Of a DNA stretch of 64,000 bases, positions 1-11,815 are shown piece after piece (position 1 is the first letter of the stretch; the number at the start of each line of letters is the position of its first letter). The position numbers and the translations under genes are program-made. A model generated the notes under the pieces. That model was not told the origin of the DNA. It did no database searches and saw only the letters and a program-made list of their open reading frames with translations. The DNA lies in assembly GCA_027627225.1 (NCBI GenBank), contig CM051027.1, positions 92,483,151 to 92,547,150 on the forward strand, in the 5' to 3' direction. Origin of the DNA: Congeria kusceri (taxonomy: Eukaryota; Mollusca; Bivalvia; Myida; Dreissenidae).

Positions 1-2040
1 ATGGTTAATATTCTTTCGCAAAAATGCTATGTTCACATCCATCATTAATTATTATTAATTAATGTGACACTGGACATTTTACCGTGTTTTGCTTTGTTCG
101 ATTTAAATTTCAAATTCTCAGACTGCTACATTAATGAATGTTTTACTTTGTGGTTGTTGTGAGTCACACCTATATATCGTTATGTTAGTTTTAATGGAAA
201 ATAAAACAATTAATTGTTGTTGTTTTTTGTTTATAATTGGAAGTAGGTAAAAGAGCAGATATTGTATTTATATTTTGGGAACAGTCAAAAAGTTGCCCCG
301 CTACTTCTAGAAAACAATTTGACTGTTCCCAAATTCCAATGAAATATCTGTATAATGTTCATTTTCTTATTGCTATGATTGTGGTCATTTATTGTTTTGC
401 GTATATTTAAAGGTGGACTGTAACAAGTTTTATTTAAAAAAGTTATGTTGTTTTATTTCATGTAAGTGATATTGAATTTTATGGCATACTGTTTGTATGT
501 CGATTCATGTCATAAATGCAATTACTAAATTGTTGTATTTATAGTTTTGCATATTATAACTTGCTAACTGTCCAATAACATGTGGCACGAATGATTTAAA
601 AAATACAACAATCAGGCTGCAGGGTGTATTCTATATGGTGTCCGATTTGTCAAGTTGTCGCCGGAACTTCGAAGATTGGTGCCTACAGTCTTGAAGCGTT
701 CAGGTAACACTTCTCAAAGACACCAAGTCGTGGTTTAAACCAGAACGAGTACATCAAGTAAACATCTGTTAAATAAATGAAAATGCATTTTCTTAAAAAA
801 TACTTTATCAGGTTGAGTGTTAATGTTCTCAAACATTTACCTTACATAGTTTAAGAATTATTTCAGAATTCCAGGCGTCCTTCTTTTTTATTCAAACACA
901 ACACAACGATTCAGTTAGCTGCACAAGTTCTCAAAAGAATGAAGTTTGAAAACAATATTTCGTATACTCTATGCGGATGCAGTCGCGGTATGGACTGTGT
1001 CGCGGTAAACAATAAACGTCATCTAGTGGACATATCTTGTAAACAAAACCCACCTCTTTTTCTAGTCTCGGCTTCTTATTATGAAAACTATCTGAACATG
1101 CATAGAATATTGCTAAGTTCATTCTTGTTTACTTAAACATGCTTGTATAATACATTTCTTCATCCGATTTCATTACAGAATTTAATAAGATATTGTTTTT
1201 ACTCTGTCGTCTGTGCCAAATTAGTAGGAGTATTGGGTTTTGTACATAAGTTATTTCCTTTCCGGTAATTAAGGTGATACTGTACACTATTTATTTCTCA
1301 AAATTGGCAAGGATTGCTTCCCTTGTTACAGATTATCGCGACTCCGTCGTCCAAGTTGTCAAATTTAACCTATAGACCGTGTTATGTGGTTTGGTGTTTT
1401 GCAGTTATTCCAAATGAAATAATTGTTTTTTGTTGATTCCATGTGTGTTTAAGGCATTTTTTTACACCTAATAATCGTTAATTAAAAGTTGTAAGTGTTA
1501 TCTTTCCATTTTGGTAATTCAAAAAATCGTAAGTACCGCGACTCCATCGGAACACAGTATAACTGATCATTAATAGTGACTTATGACAAGTATATATATG
1601 CTGTTCTATTAAGAATTTAAGAATCACTGAATCATTTGAACTTAATTATTTCTTAATAATAATAATAATACCCCGGTAAAAATAATGACAAGCTAATACT
1701 TTATTGTAAGGGTTAATATCAAGACAAAGGTCACTCAAAACAAAACCAGACGCATTTAACAAAAAGTATTTAGATGAAGACATTGTTAGAAAAGTATTAC
1801 ATTCTACAATCGAATTAGCAGTACGAAATTACTATTTACCAGAACACTTGGTATTGGACAGTGTGAATCGATATTTGTGTTGTCTTTTAAAGACCATGCA
1901 ATGAGCAACTGACAAGTCAGTGAAATCGCAACAAAATTATAAATTCTTCAAGGGACTTAACTGCATCTGAAAGTGTTAATCATTAGCGCTAAGTTTTGTC
2001 CCTTGCACAGTCTGATTTTCTGAAAACGGCTTAGTCGGTT
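1..2040. other. Upstream intergenic DNA of copy 1
   Basis: No convincing gene is seen. The stretch is AT-rich, matches 8629-10670 almost base for base, and matches 55022-58220 more loosely. It holds an imperfect foldback at 257-349 and an (AAT)n run near 1650-1670. Two short overlapping open frames near 939-1136 exist on opposite strands. They are shared with unit 2 only through the duplication and resemble no protein I know. Confidence 0.7.
257..349. repeat. Conserved foldback (inverted repeat) upstream of copy 1
   Basis: A perfect 16-bp inverted repeat, TTTGGGAACAGTCAAA at 274-289 and its complement at 318-333, sits inside weaker outer arms that begin AGATATT and end AATATCT. The loop is 28 nt. 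The same structure is present in unit 2 (about 8885-8978). It also occurs upstream of copy 5 (about 55250-55350), where one arm base has changed. It could be a tiny MITE or a transcribed hairpin; the sequence does not decide. Confidence 0.65.
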
Positions 2041-2161
2041 ATTTCCCTTGGTAGCTTCATAGAAACAAATGGAAATCGAAACTATATCATCAGTTTCTGA
2101 AATTGGGGGTGTTTTCCACCGTCTTCTAGACTACACGACCTGACCCGTCTGCAACGCACAG
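2040..2161 (+). other. Leader (5' non-coding) exon of copy 1
   Basis: A conserved block ends in CGCACAG followed by the donor GTATGT. The same block and donor occur upstream of copy 2 (ends 10792), copy 5 (ends 58344) and, degraded, copy 4 (ends 48521). The HEPN exon is preceded by an acceptor TTTTCAG one base before its ATG, so a spliced upstream exon is expected. An ATG at 2069 opens a small frame that stops at TGA 2141-2143 within this exon. The 5' edge is a guess; the 3' edge is well supported. Confidence 0.6.
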
Positions 2162-3207
2162 GTATGTAACAAATATTACAGTTAAAATAACAGCAATGTG
2201 TGTTTATGTGTAAATTATGTTCGAAGTATAAATAATCTCTGTTACTGCTGGTATCATAATAAACTCTATTTTTTAAATAACAGCTATACAGTCCAATGAT
2301 AATTTTATTCAAATTGATGTAGTATGTTCAAAATGGCGGATGAATGTGTAAACAGCAATAACTGACAGACATCAACATTCAGAATCGGAATACTGCTCAC
2401 AGCCACAGGGAATTATTAACCATTTACCATTAATAATATTATAGTACTGTTATGTGTATATTAATCTACCGAAAGAGCTACCTATGCTCACATTGATTAT
2501 GATATTCTCTGCTATGTATTAGTAATATCTTCTATGTCAAGACTGTTTGAACATTACCGTAGACTGGTAGATCATTATCTACAACACCGAATATCAAATG
2601 TCATAGACGGCTTTAGAGGGGCGCGGGAGTGGCGTACGCCCCCTCCCCACCCCCGGAATTCCCCCGTAGTATTGTCCAATATTTGATTTAACCTCGAGGG
2701 TCTTGCAAATGCTATCAAATCCAAAATCTGCTTCTACGCCCACCAAAATTATCCAATAATGCCATTAATTGATATATATCCCCTATTTTTACAGGTAAGC
2801 CAGTATCAGTACCTCCTTCTTAGTTTAAATATAACGCAATTGGACTATCAATTTATTGTATTGCAAAATAAAGATGGTAGTTACTGCGTTTAGTTTTACC
2901 CAAATTATGTATCCGCGCTTTAATGTGGTCATTCTTGTGAAGAAGAACACTTCGCCCACCCACACCCCTTGTAAAAACGGATCTTTAATTTTACTAAGGT
3001 CATTTGATTCTTTATACTATTACATATTATTGATTTCTTCAACAATAACAACGAAAACGACAACAAAAAATAAAATCATTCCCAACTAAACATTAGGCTC
3101 GATTTGTTACACTGTGTGAAATGCCTATGATAAAACATTGATACATAATTACATGTATATCAACAGATTATACTACAATTAAATATACATTCCATATTAT
3201 TTTCAGA

Positions 3208-6200
3208 ATGGCGTCTGTTGACGGAAATCAAAATGAGGCGTACTATCTACGTCTCCATATGCTTGTTATGGAAGCGCAGAAGGCCCTGAGAGCCAAGTTT
3301 GACTCTATTATCAAACCTGCTGATTTAAATAACACGCTCATCAGAGCAAAGGGAACACTGGATATGCTGAGGAATAGGGGTACCATATCGAAAGAACAGT
3401 ATAGACTTTTAAACCCAAATCCAAACTCAGAAAATTTTGATACGACTCTGTTACTGTGTCTTCTTCAAAACGTGTGTAATTTGAACCCGAAAGACAAGGT
3501 TTGGGCCGAGAAAGATAACGCTAAAATTAAGGGTAATACAGACCAAGAAAACATCCAGCGCATCAGGAACTTGAGAAACAAAGTAAGTACACTTACACCA
3601 ATTTGAAGTTAAATTTCAAATTGAGAATAAGCTTGGCTTTTGAATTTAGGTATGCTGGACACCCTAACCTTTTTTGTTATTATCTACACCATAAGCTAGA
3701 TATATTTGTACATCAAGTGTGTATGATACATAAGAATAGATAAAGAGTGCTATTGCTTTAGAACACCATTATTTTCAAGACACAAAATTAATTTTGCACC
3801 ACATGTTAATTAAACGCATACAAATACCCAATGGGTGTTTACAACACGAATACTATCTAGGGTATATAGACGTTTCCAAGTACATTATGTCCTGATTATA
3901 TATGAAAACGCAAACTGTTTGAACACAAATAAAACGAAATGTCCATATTTGATTGTTTACCTTTTCTTATAATAAGAGATAGAGGTGTACATGTACAGCT
4001 AAAACAACTGCTGCCGTCATGCGCTAACAAAATGAAAAACAGTGCAAGATCTTTTATGCATGTTCATCATGTGTTACACAACTCAGTGCATTTTTAGAAA
4101 CATTTATATGTGAACAGGCTCATGAAAAGATAAGTCAGTTATTTCAGAAGCTCAAAATATTTGTCATCGGCAATGTATTGTCATTATAAAGTACATGTAG
4201 ATACACAAGCTATTTACTTACGAAATAAATACTAGTACTAAAGAAGTGGTTTAGGTCTTTATCAGTGTACGCATCTCAATTCCATATCGTTTGAAGTTGA
4301 TAAATATTCGACAAATGTATTCGCAAATTAGTTTACTTTATCGTTTTCTTTGTCATATTTATAACGCATTTGGCGTAATAGATGTTTTATCATATAATTG
4401 TGTGTGAGCTTTCAATTCAGTTACTATACAAAGTTCCCTAATGTAGGCTACATATTGCAAAAATGTAGTACTAGAATTTACGTATGTCTATTTCAGATGC
4501 AGCACATAAACTTTGCTAGCTTAGAGCAGCAGGAATTTGAAAGCAACTGGAAGATTCTAGAACAGGTTAAATGTGCATAATTGGTTTATAACTACATGAA
4601 TTATGACCTAAAAGTTAATAAAATGGTTCCATTATTTAAACTAGAACTATTAGTCACATAATTTTGTATTTCGCTTACTTACGTCAACGCTTCAGCACTT
4701 ACTGCTATAATTAACGTACGCTACGGGACTTATAGCAACGCCTAATAAGCCGTTGACGGTATACGAATGTTTTTTACAATATGTCCGTCAAACAATTAAG
4801 TCCATTAGGTCAATTGTGTTGAAAGTTGAAACCAATACCAACTATTTATTCACACTGCAGGCCATGATTGCGCTAGGGACCAGCAGTGGTATGAATGATA
4901 TCCAGAACACTATAAATACCATCAAAACAAAAACACTGGAAATTGTAACGCCTGAGATGAAAAGCCTCCGAGGTTCGTGCATTATTGTTATTATTAATTA
5001 TTATTATTATTATTATTATTATTACATTATTATTATTATTATTTATACATAGATTTTCAATTTAATGATAACGTTTTATATTATGTTCACTACATTATAA
5101 TTATGTGCCAAATTTTGTATTACATTCTTTTCATAGAAAACACAGTGTGGTTCCTTAAAGAATATCAAGATGATAAGCAATATTACGTCGAGACTAAGTT
5201 CTGGCATCAGGCAGACAAGATGTTGACTGAAAGAAATCTTACGGTATTAACTGGACATCCTGGCGAAGGAAAAACAGCTATGGCAGCGTACCTAGCGCTG
5301 AAAAGATCGAAACCTGAGAATTGTCTGAAGCTCGCACATGCTAATGATTGGAGAAAGGTTGACTGGTCGCTGAAACTGTTTAACACAGTCATTATAGATG
5401 ATATTTTCGGTGCTGGGGCGTTGAACACCAGTTTTGTTTCAGATTGGAAACATTATCTTCCAGAAATAGAGAGAGCTGCAAAGCAGAAGCGACTGAATGT
5501 TATTATAACGTCAAGACATTATATTAAGGAAGAGGCACTTGACGAATTGAATAATAATTCAATATTTAAAGACCAAGAAGGAAACATTGTACATCTTGCT
5601 TCAGATGAATTAACCTATGAAGAGAAAAAAGAAATTCTCCTCTCGCGGGTAAAACGACATGACACAGAAGATCTGATTTCGCAAAACCACGTAAATATTG
5701 ACGAATGTGTAGTGAAATCCAAGGGAACGATGAATCTCGACATTGACAAAACTGAAAATTTTGTATTTGGTTTCCCACAGTGCGCTAATTTGTTTGTTCA
5801 ATGTGACGAAATGATTGAATTGGGCGCACGTTTTTTTGAAAACCCAGAGGCTCATTTCAAAGCATATATTGAACAGCTATATAATGCAAAAGACGAAGAC
5901 ATTTTTCATAAATTTATAGCTCTTGTCATTGTCTGGGCAGAACCGACACGTCGAATAAAAGCAGATGACGTAAGAAATCCTGCAAAAACATCAGAACACA
6001 TAAGGTTTGTGGCAAAAATATTTGACATCGCCATTAACCGCAAATTCCTTGAGAACATAAGTTCTTCGTTAAAGAGTCATCAGAAAGACTTCCTAATATA
6101 TGTGGACCATTCTGGAGAATACAAGTTCAGTCATAATGTTATTGGCGACATGGTTGGCGTTGTTCTTGGACAACCGAGACACAAAGTTGTTGAAATCATA

Positions 6201-6677
6201 GAATTGTGCCCGCGAGATTTTCTGATGGACAGGGTTTGTTTAGACGGTGCAGGAAACGAAGAATTCCGTGTAGTTGTCGGCAAAGATAATTATCATAATC
6301 TTTGCAAAAAGGTTGCAAAAATGATTCTGCGTAAAGACTGCTATGGATATGCTCGAGGAAATTTTGAAAATGAAATTCAACAGTTGCAGAGTAGAAGTCC
6401 TCCATTAAGTGTTGAAGTGGTCCATGATCTTGATTTCGAACTTCTTAATCACCCTGCATTCAAAGATGAGCATTTTGTTAACGAGTTTATTCAAATTATC
6501 AAACACGATGGTTTAGAGCAAGATCTCTTTGGAACACCTGTCATGAAATGGAAGAATGGGCTCAGTAATGAAGAAGATGAGATGATAATATGTATCCCGT
6601 TTTATTGTCTTTACTTCGGAAAGGCTGTCCTTTTAAAGGAAATAATTGACAATGGAGTCGATATAAATGTGTTTTAA
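3208..6677 (+). CDS. HEPN-STAND NTPase protein, short form without ankyrin repeats (copy 1)
   Basis: I read four coding exons: 3208-3582, 4497-4565, 4861-4972 and 5137-6677, all with GT-AG borders, giving 698 aa. Exon 1 plus the start of exon 2 form a DZIP3-like HEPN domain, and their join creates an Arg-x4-His motif (R-N-K-M-Q-H). Exon 4 holds a P-loop NTPase with Walker A GHPGEGKT (about residues 225-232) and an hhhhDD Walker B (VIIDD, about 270-274). It also has a sensor-like IITSR strand, followed by a helical region. The frame ends in DINVF-stop exactly where long copies begin ankyrin repeats, so this is a truncated form. The start ATGGCG follows an acceptor AG by one base and fits the usual HEPN N-terminus. 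The probable role is an NLR-like cytoplasmic signalling protein or regulator of the long form; the family assignment is firm, the role is inferred. An ATTAAA that could serve polyadenylation lies near 6975. Confidence 0.8.
4981..5050 (+). repeat. (ATT)n microsatellite in intron 3 of copy 1
   Basis: About 65 bp of ATT/TTA triplets lie directly after the exon 3 donor (GTTCGT) and before the long-exon acceptor. Copy 2 has the same run at about 13588-13658, whereas copy 5 has a much shorter run at about 61197-61222. The length therefore varies among paralogues. Confidence 0.9.
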
Positions 6678-8628
6678 TCACACATTACACTTAAGATTGT
6701 GACTCGAAGCACATGGTGCCTGTTATGATGTTGTTGTTTTAATGTTATCAATTACACCAATTAGTCATCTATTTTATTTCTGCATTCTTGTTTCAAAAAG
6801 TGACCATTAATTTCTTAGTGTAGACTACATAAAATCACTGTAGGTGATCCGATATTAGAAGTGTGTAGTGATAGCAACTAGCTATGAATACTGTGCCACG
6901 TAGACAAGATAAATATTTTCAGAAGAATCTGGATCTCTTTTGTGTTAACTGCCAAAATACGTTTGTTCAAATTAAAGTATCTTTTATGAAAGTGTTAAGT
7001 GTGTTTCGGGTGATTTTTTTTTAATTATTTACCAAGAGAGAGAGAGAGAGGGTGGGGTAGTGAAATATACAACAAAACTGTATGTACCTTCGGCGATGTT
7101 AGAATTATTTGGTGGATGGCATGAACAGATCTGGCGGTCTACAGATTGTACAGAAATATGATCACCATAGAAGTACATAGAAAGTAGTCTTTTAAATCTA
7201 ATATCTACAGCAATTTTATTACATTCAGTAGGCCCGGCTAGCTCAGTTGGTAGAGCGCTGGACTACAAATCCGAGGATCGCGGGTTCGATTCCCAGCCCG
7301 GCCACATAACTTGTGTGGGCATTGGTCATGAAATTATTTCTACGGCCATTCTCCCCCTACCTCTGATTCAAATAGGGAAAAAGCGTGAGTAGGTTAACTG
7401 ACCGCCGTTATATGACTGAAATACTGTTGAATACGGCGAAAAATCCAAACAAACAAACAAACATTCGGTAGCGGCGTTATATTCATAAACGAAATACATG
7501 CATGAATCAAATATTCATATATAAACATAATTACTTATTTACAAGCTGCAAGTGTTATTGGTGCAATCTAGTTCATAAGTGTGTTGTTTTCATTCACTTC
7601 ATAATATCAAATTATTTGTAATGTGAAATATATAAATCGATCTGGTCGATCTAGTGGGAAGCGTGACAGACTTTTTACACGGACATCGATGCTTCTTGAC
7701 ATCCTTTTATCCTGTGTTGACTGAATATTTGATTTTATAAGTCAATGTGCTTATATTTGCAATGATGAAGTTTTTGAGGACATCTATAAAACATGTGTGC
7801 GCATGCACTTTAGCAATTGTATTCGGTATTTATATATAGTGTTCACAACAAAGAAAAACATATAAACATAATTATTGTCCTTCGTATCATGAGATTGTTA
7901 AGATGAAGTCTATTCATGTTAGAGTATGTCTTATATAAGCATACGTACACTATAAAATCAATTAATTACATTAAATATTATAGTAATATTAGTACTATTT
8001 TTGCTTTGTGAAATTAGTCACCAAACAAAATCTTACTCAAATTAGTTAATCACTAACGTTTAAGAATTTCAAATGTTGTTTAATGCACATGACCTTTCAT
8101 GTTATTTTTTTTGTATTGGAGGTTATGAGTTTTGACCTAAGTTCATAGAGCATATGTTATTGTAACTAGTGTTGTTGAGTTTGTATGCAACAGAAGCAAA
8201 ATATTAGATGAAACAGTTCGGGATACTACTGGAATGAAAACGGTATTAGAAATGTGTCAGTTAGAACATATTTGAAAAAAACACACACACACACGGAAAA
8301 CTCACTTTAATTTCTTAAATATGTAATTATTGCTATATCTGGGAACCGTTAAGACTTTGGATGATTACGTAGATACATGTTATTTATAAAAGTAAAATAC
8401 ACATTTTTAATGTTAATTAGGCTATATATGACAGAAAATAATGTGTTTAATTACCTACTTTACTATATAAATGATAATTAAGCGTTTTTAACTGTTTACC
8501 ACTTTGTTCAAACAAGCACCTCCCAACAGGAAACATTTCGTTATGTTCACGGTTTTGTTTCATTATGTTGCCTTCATTATTATTCAAAAGGTAGCAACCT
8601 GCACAGAACCTTGCGCCATGTAACTTTA
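6678..8628. other. B-type 3' spacer between copies 1 and 2
   Basis: No gene is seen. This spacer is homologous to 53257-55021, which follows the other short copy (copy 4), so the two B-A pairs share their linker. It carries a SINE at 7231-7460, a short (AG)n run near 7037-7050 and an (AC)n run near 8280-8294. The spacer after copy 4 lacks the SINE. Confidence 0.8.
7231..7460 (+). mobile_element. tRNA-derived SINE
   Basis: The 5' part is tRNA-like, with an A box (TAGCTCAGTTGG) and a B box (GGTTCGATTCC). A unique body follows, and the 3' end is an (AAAC)n tail. Flanking target-site duplications are ACATTCAGTA (7221-7230) and ACATTCGGTA (7461-7470), differing at one base. The homologous spacer after copy 4 continues without the element near 53790, which gives an empty-site comparison. 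The 3' body resembles that of widespread molluscan SINEs; I do not assign a named family. Confidence 0.85.
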
Positions 8629-10669
8629 TGGTTAATATTCTTTCGCAAAAATGCTATGTTCACATCCATCATTAATTATTATTAATTAATGGTGACATTG
8701 GACATTTTACCGTGTTTGCTTTGTTCGATTTAAATTTCAAATTCTCAGACTGCTACATTAATGAATGTTTTACTTTGTGGTTGTTGTGAGTCACACCTAT
8801 ATATCGTTATGTTAGTTTTAATGGCAAATAAAACAATTAATTGTTGTTGTTTTTTGTTTATAATTGGAAGTAGGTAAAAGAGCAGATATTGTATTTACAT
8901 TTTGGGAACAGTCAAAAAGTTGCCCCTCTACTTCTAGAAAACAACTTGACTGTTCCCAAATTCCAATGAAATATCTGTATAATGTTCATTTTCTTATTGC
9001 TATGATTGTGGTCATTTATTGTTTTGCGTATATTTAAAGGTGGACTGTAACAAGTTTTATTTAAAAAAGTTATGTTGTTTTATTTCATGTAAGTGATATT
9101 GAATTTGATGGCATACTGTTTGTATGTCGATTCATGTCATAAATGCAATTACTAAATTGTTGTATTTATAGTTTTGCATATTATAACTTGCTAACTGTCC
9201 AATAACATGTGGCACGAATGATTTAAAAAATACAACAATCAGGCTGCATGGTGTATTATATATGGTGTCCGATTTGTCAAGTTGTCGCCGGAACTTCGAA
9301 GATTGGTGCCTACAGTCTTGAAGCGTTCAGGTAACACTTCTCAAAGACACCAAGTCGTGGTCTAAACCAGAACGAGTACATCAAGTAAACATCTGTTCAA
9401 TAAATGAAATGCATTTTCTTAAAAAATACTTTATCAGGTTGAGTGTTAATGTTCTCAGACATTTACCTTACATAGTTTAAGAATTATTTTAAAATTCCAG
9501 GCGTCCTTCTTTTTATTCAAACACAACACAACGATTCAGTTAGCTGCACAAGTTCTCAAAAGAATGAAGTTTGAAAACAATATTTCGTATACTCTATGCG
9601 GATGCAGTCGCGGTACGGACTGTGTCGCGGTAAACAATAAACGTCATCTAGTAGACATATCTTGTAAACAAAACCCACCTGTTTTTCTAGTCTCGGCTTC
9701 TTATTATGAAAACTATCTGAAAATGCATAGAATATTGCTAAGTTCATTCTTGTTTACTTAAACATGCTTGTATAGTGCATTTCTTCATCCGATTTCATTA
9801 CAGAATTTAATAAGATATTGTTTTTACTCTGTCGTCTGTGCCAAATTAGTAGGAGTATTGGGTTTTGTACATAAATTATTTCCTTTCCGGTAATTAAGGT
9901 GATACTGTACACTATTTATTTCTCAAAATTGGCAAGGATTGCTTCCCTTGTTACAGATTATCGCGACTCCGTCGTCCAAGTTGTCAAATTTAACCTATAG
10001 ACCGTGTTATGTGGTTTGGTGTTTTGCAGTTATTCCAAATGAAATAATTGTTTTTTGTTGATTCCATGTGTGTTTAAGGCATTTTTTTTACACCTAATAA
10101 TCGTTAATTAAAAGTTGTAAGTGTTATCTTTCCATTTTGGTAATTCCAAAAATCGTAAGTACCGGGACTCCATCGGAACACAGTATAACTGATCATTAAT
10201 AGTGACTTATGACTAGTATATATATGCTGTTCTATTAAGAATTTAAGAATCACTGAATAATTTGAACTTAATTATTTCTTAATAATAATAATAATAATAA
10301 TACCCCGGTAAAAATAATGACAAGCTAATACTTTATTGTAAGGGTTAATATCAAGACAAAGGTAACTCAAAACAAAACCAGACACATTTAACAAACAGAA
10401 TTTAGATGAAGACATTGTTAGAAAAAGTGTTACATTCTACAATCGAATTAGCAGTACCAAATTACTATTTACCAGAACACTTGGTATTGGACAGTGTGAA
10501 TCGATATTTGTGTTGCCTTTTAAAGACCATGCAATGAACAACTGACACTTCAGTGAAATCGCAACAAAATTATAAATTCTTCAAGGGACTTAACTGCATC
10601 TGAAAGTGTTAATCATTAGCGATAAGTTTTGTCCCTTGCATATGATTTTCTGAAAACGGCTTAGTCGGT

Positions 10670-10792
10670 TATTTCCCTTGGTAGCTTGATAGAAACAAAT
10701 GGAAATCGAAACTAGATCATCAGTTTCGGAAATTGGGGGTGTTTTCCACCGTCTTCTAGACTACACGACCCTGACCCGTCTGCAACGCACAG
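10670..10792 (+). other. Leader exon of copy 2 with overlapping upstream frame
   Basis: The block is homologous to the copy 1 leader and ends in CACAG before GTATGT. An ATG at 10699 opens a frame that stays open to the donor. After splicing to the HEPN exon (acceptor before 11815) it would run 25 codons into that exon in another frame and stop at a TGA. In copy 1 a one-base deletion (CGACCTGA against CGACCCTGA) ends this frame early. Exon status is inferred from splice signals and conservation. Confidence 0.55.
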
Positions 10793-11815
10793 GTATGTAA
10801 CAAATATTACAGTTAAAATAACAGCAATGTGTGTTTATGTGTAAATTATGTTCGAAGTATAAATAATCTCTGTTACTGCTGGTATCAGAATAAACTCTAT
10901 TTTTTAAATAACAGCTATACAGTCCAATGATTGTATTCAAATTGATGTAGTGTGTTCAAAATGGCGGATGAATGTGTCAACAGCAATAACTGACAGACAT
11001 CAACATTCAGAATCGGAATACTGCTCACAGCCACAGGGAATTATTAACCATTTACCATTAATAATATTATAGTACTGTTATGTGTATATTAATCTACCGA
11101 AAGAGCTACCTATGCTCACATTGATTATGATATTCTCTGCTATGTATTAGTAATATCTTCTATGTCAAGACTGTTTGAACATTACCGTAGACTGGTAGAT
11201 CATTATCTACAGCACCGAATATCAAATGTCATAGACGGGTTTAGAGGGTCGCGGGAGTGGCGTACGCCCCCTCCCCACCCCCGGAATTCCCCCGTAGTAT
11301 TGTCCAGTATATGATTTAACCTCGAGGGTCTTGCAAATGCTATCAAATCCAAAATCTGCTTCTACGCCCACCAAAATTATCGAATAATGCCATTAATTGA
11401 TATATATCCCCTATTTTTGCAGGTAAGCCAGTACAGTACCTCCTTCTTAGTTTAAATATAACGCAATTGGACTATCAATTTATTGTATTGCAAAATAAAG
11501 ATGGTAGTTACTGCGTTTAGTTTTACCCAAATTCTGTATCCGCGCTTTAATGTGGTCATTCTTGTGAAACGGATCTTTAATTTTACTAAGGTCATTTGAT
11601 TCTTTATACTATTACATATTATTGATTTCTTCAACAATAACAACGAAAACGACAACAAAAAATAAAATCATTCACAACTAAACATTAGGCTCGATTTGTT
11701 ACACTGTGTGAAATGCCTATCATTAAACAAAACTTCAAAAACACATTGATACATAATTACATGTATATCAACAGATTATACTACAATTAAATATACATTC
11801 CATATTATTTTCAGA

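Larger units (their letters stand above)
1..8628 (+). repeat. Tandem segmental duplication, unit 1
   Basis: The first bases of the window recur at 8629 after the same kind of left flank that precedes copy 5 at about 55022. From there the two units run side by side through the leader region, all introns and the coding exons, with only scattered substitutions and small indels. The offset drifts from 8628 to 8608 between the unit start and the HEPN exon. The near-identity of introns and intergenic DNA indicates a recent duplication. The unit includes copy 1 of the HEPN-STAND family and its 3' spacer. Confidence 0.9.

Noticed and set aside
939..1136. 65-codon frame shared with unit 2 (9564-9761)
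   Set aside because: Its conservation is explained by the recent duplication. The region is deleted in the copy 5 unit, and no domain or start context supports it.
4753..5052. 99-codon frame across exon 3 of copy 1 as its own gene
   Set aside because: Only 4861-4972 is conserved coding sequence between intact splice signals. The rest is intron and the ATT repeat read as Tyr/Ile runs.
7231..7304. A tRNA gene (A and B boxes, Cys-like ACA anticodon position)
   Set aside because: The acceptor stem has a mismatch, a non-tRNA body and (AAAC)n tail follow directly, and target duplications flank the whole. It is the head of a SINE.
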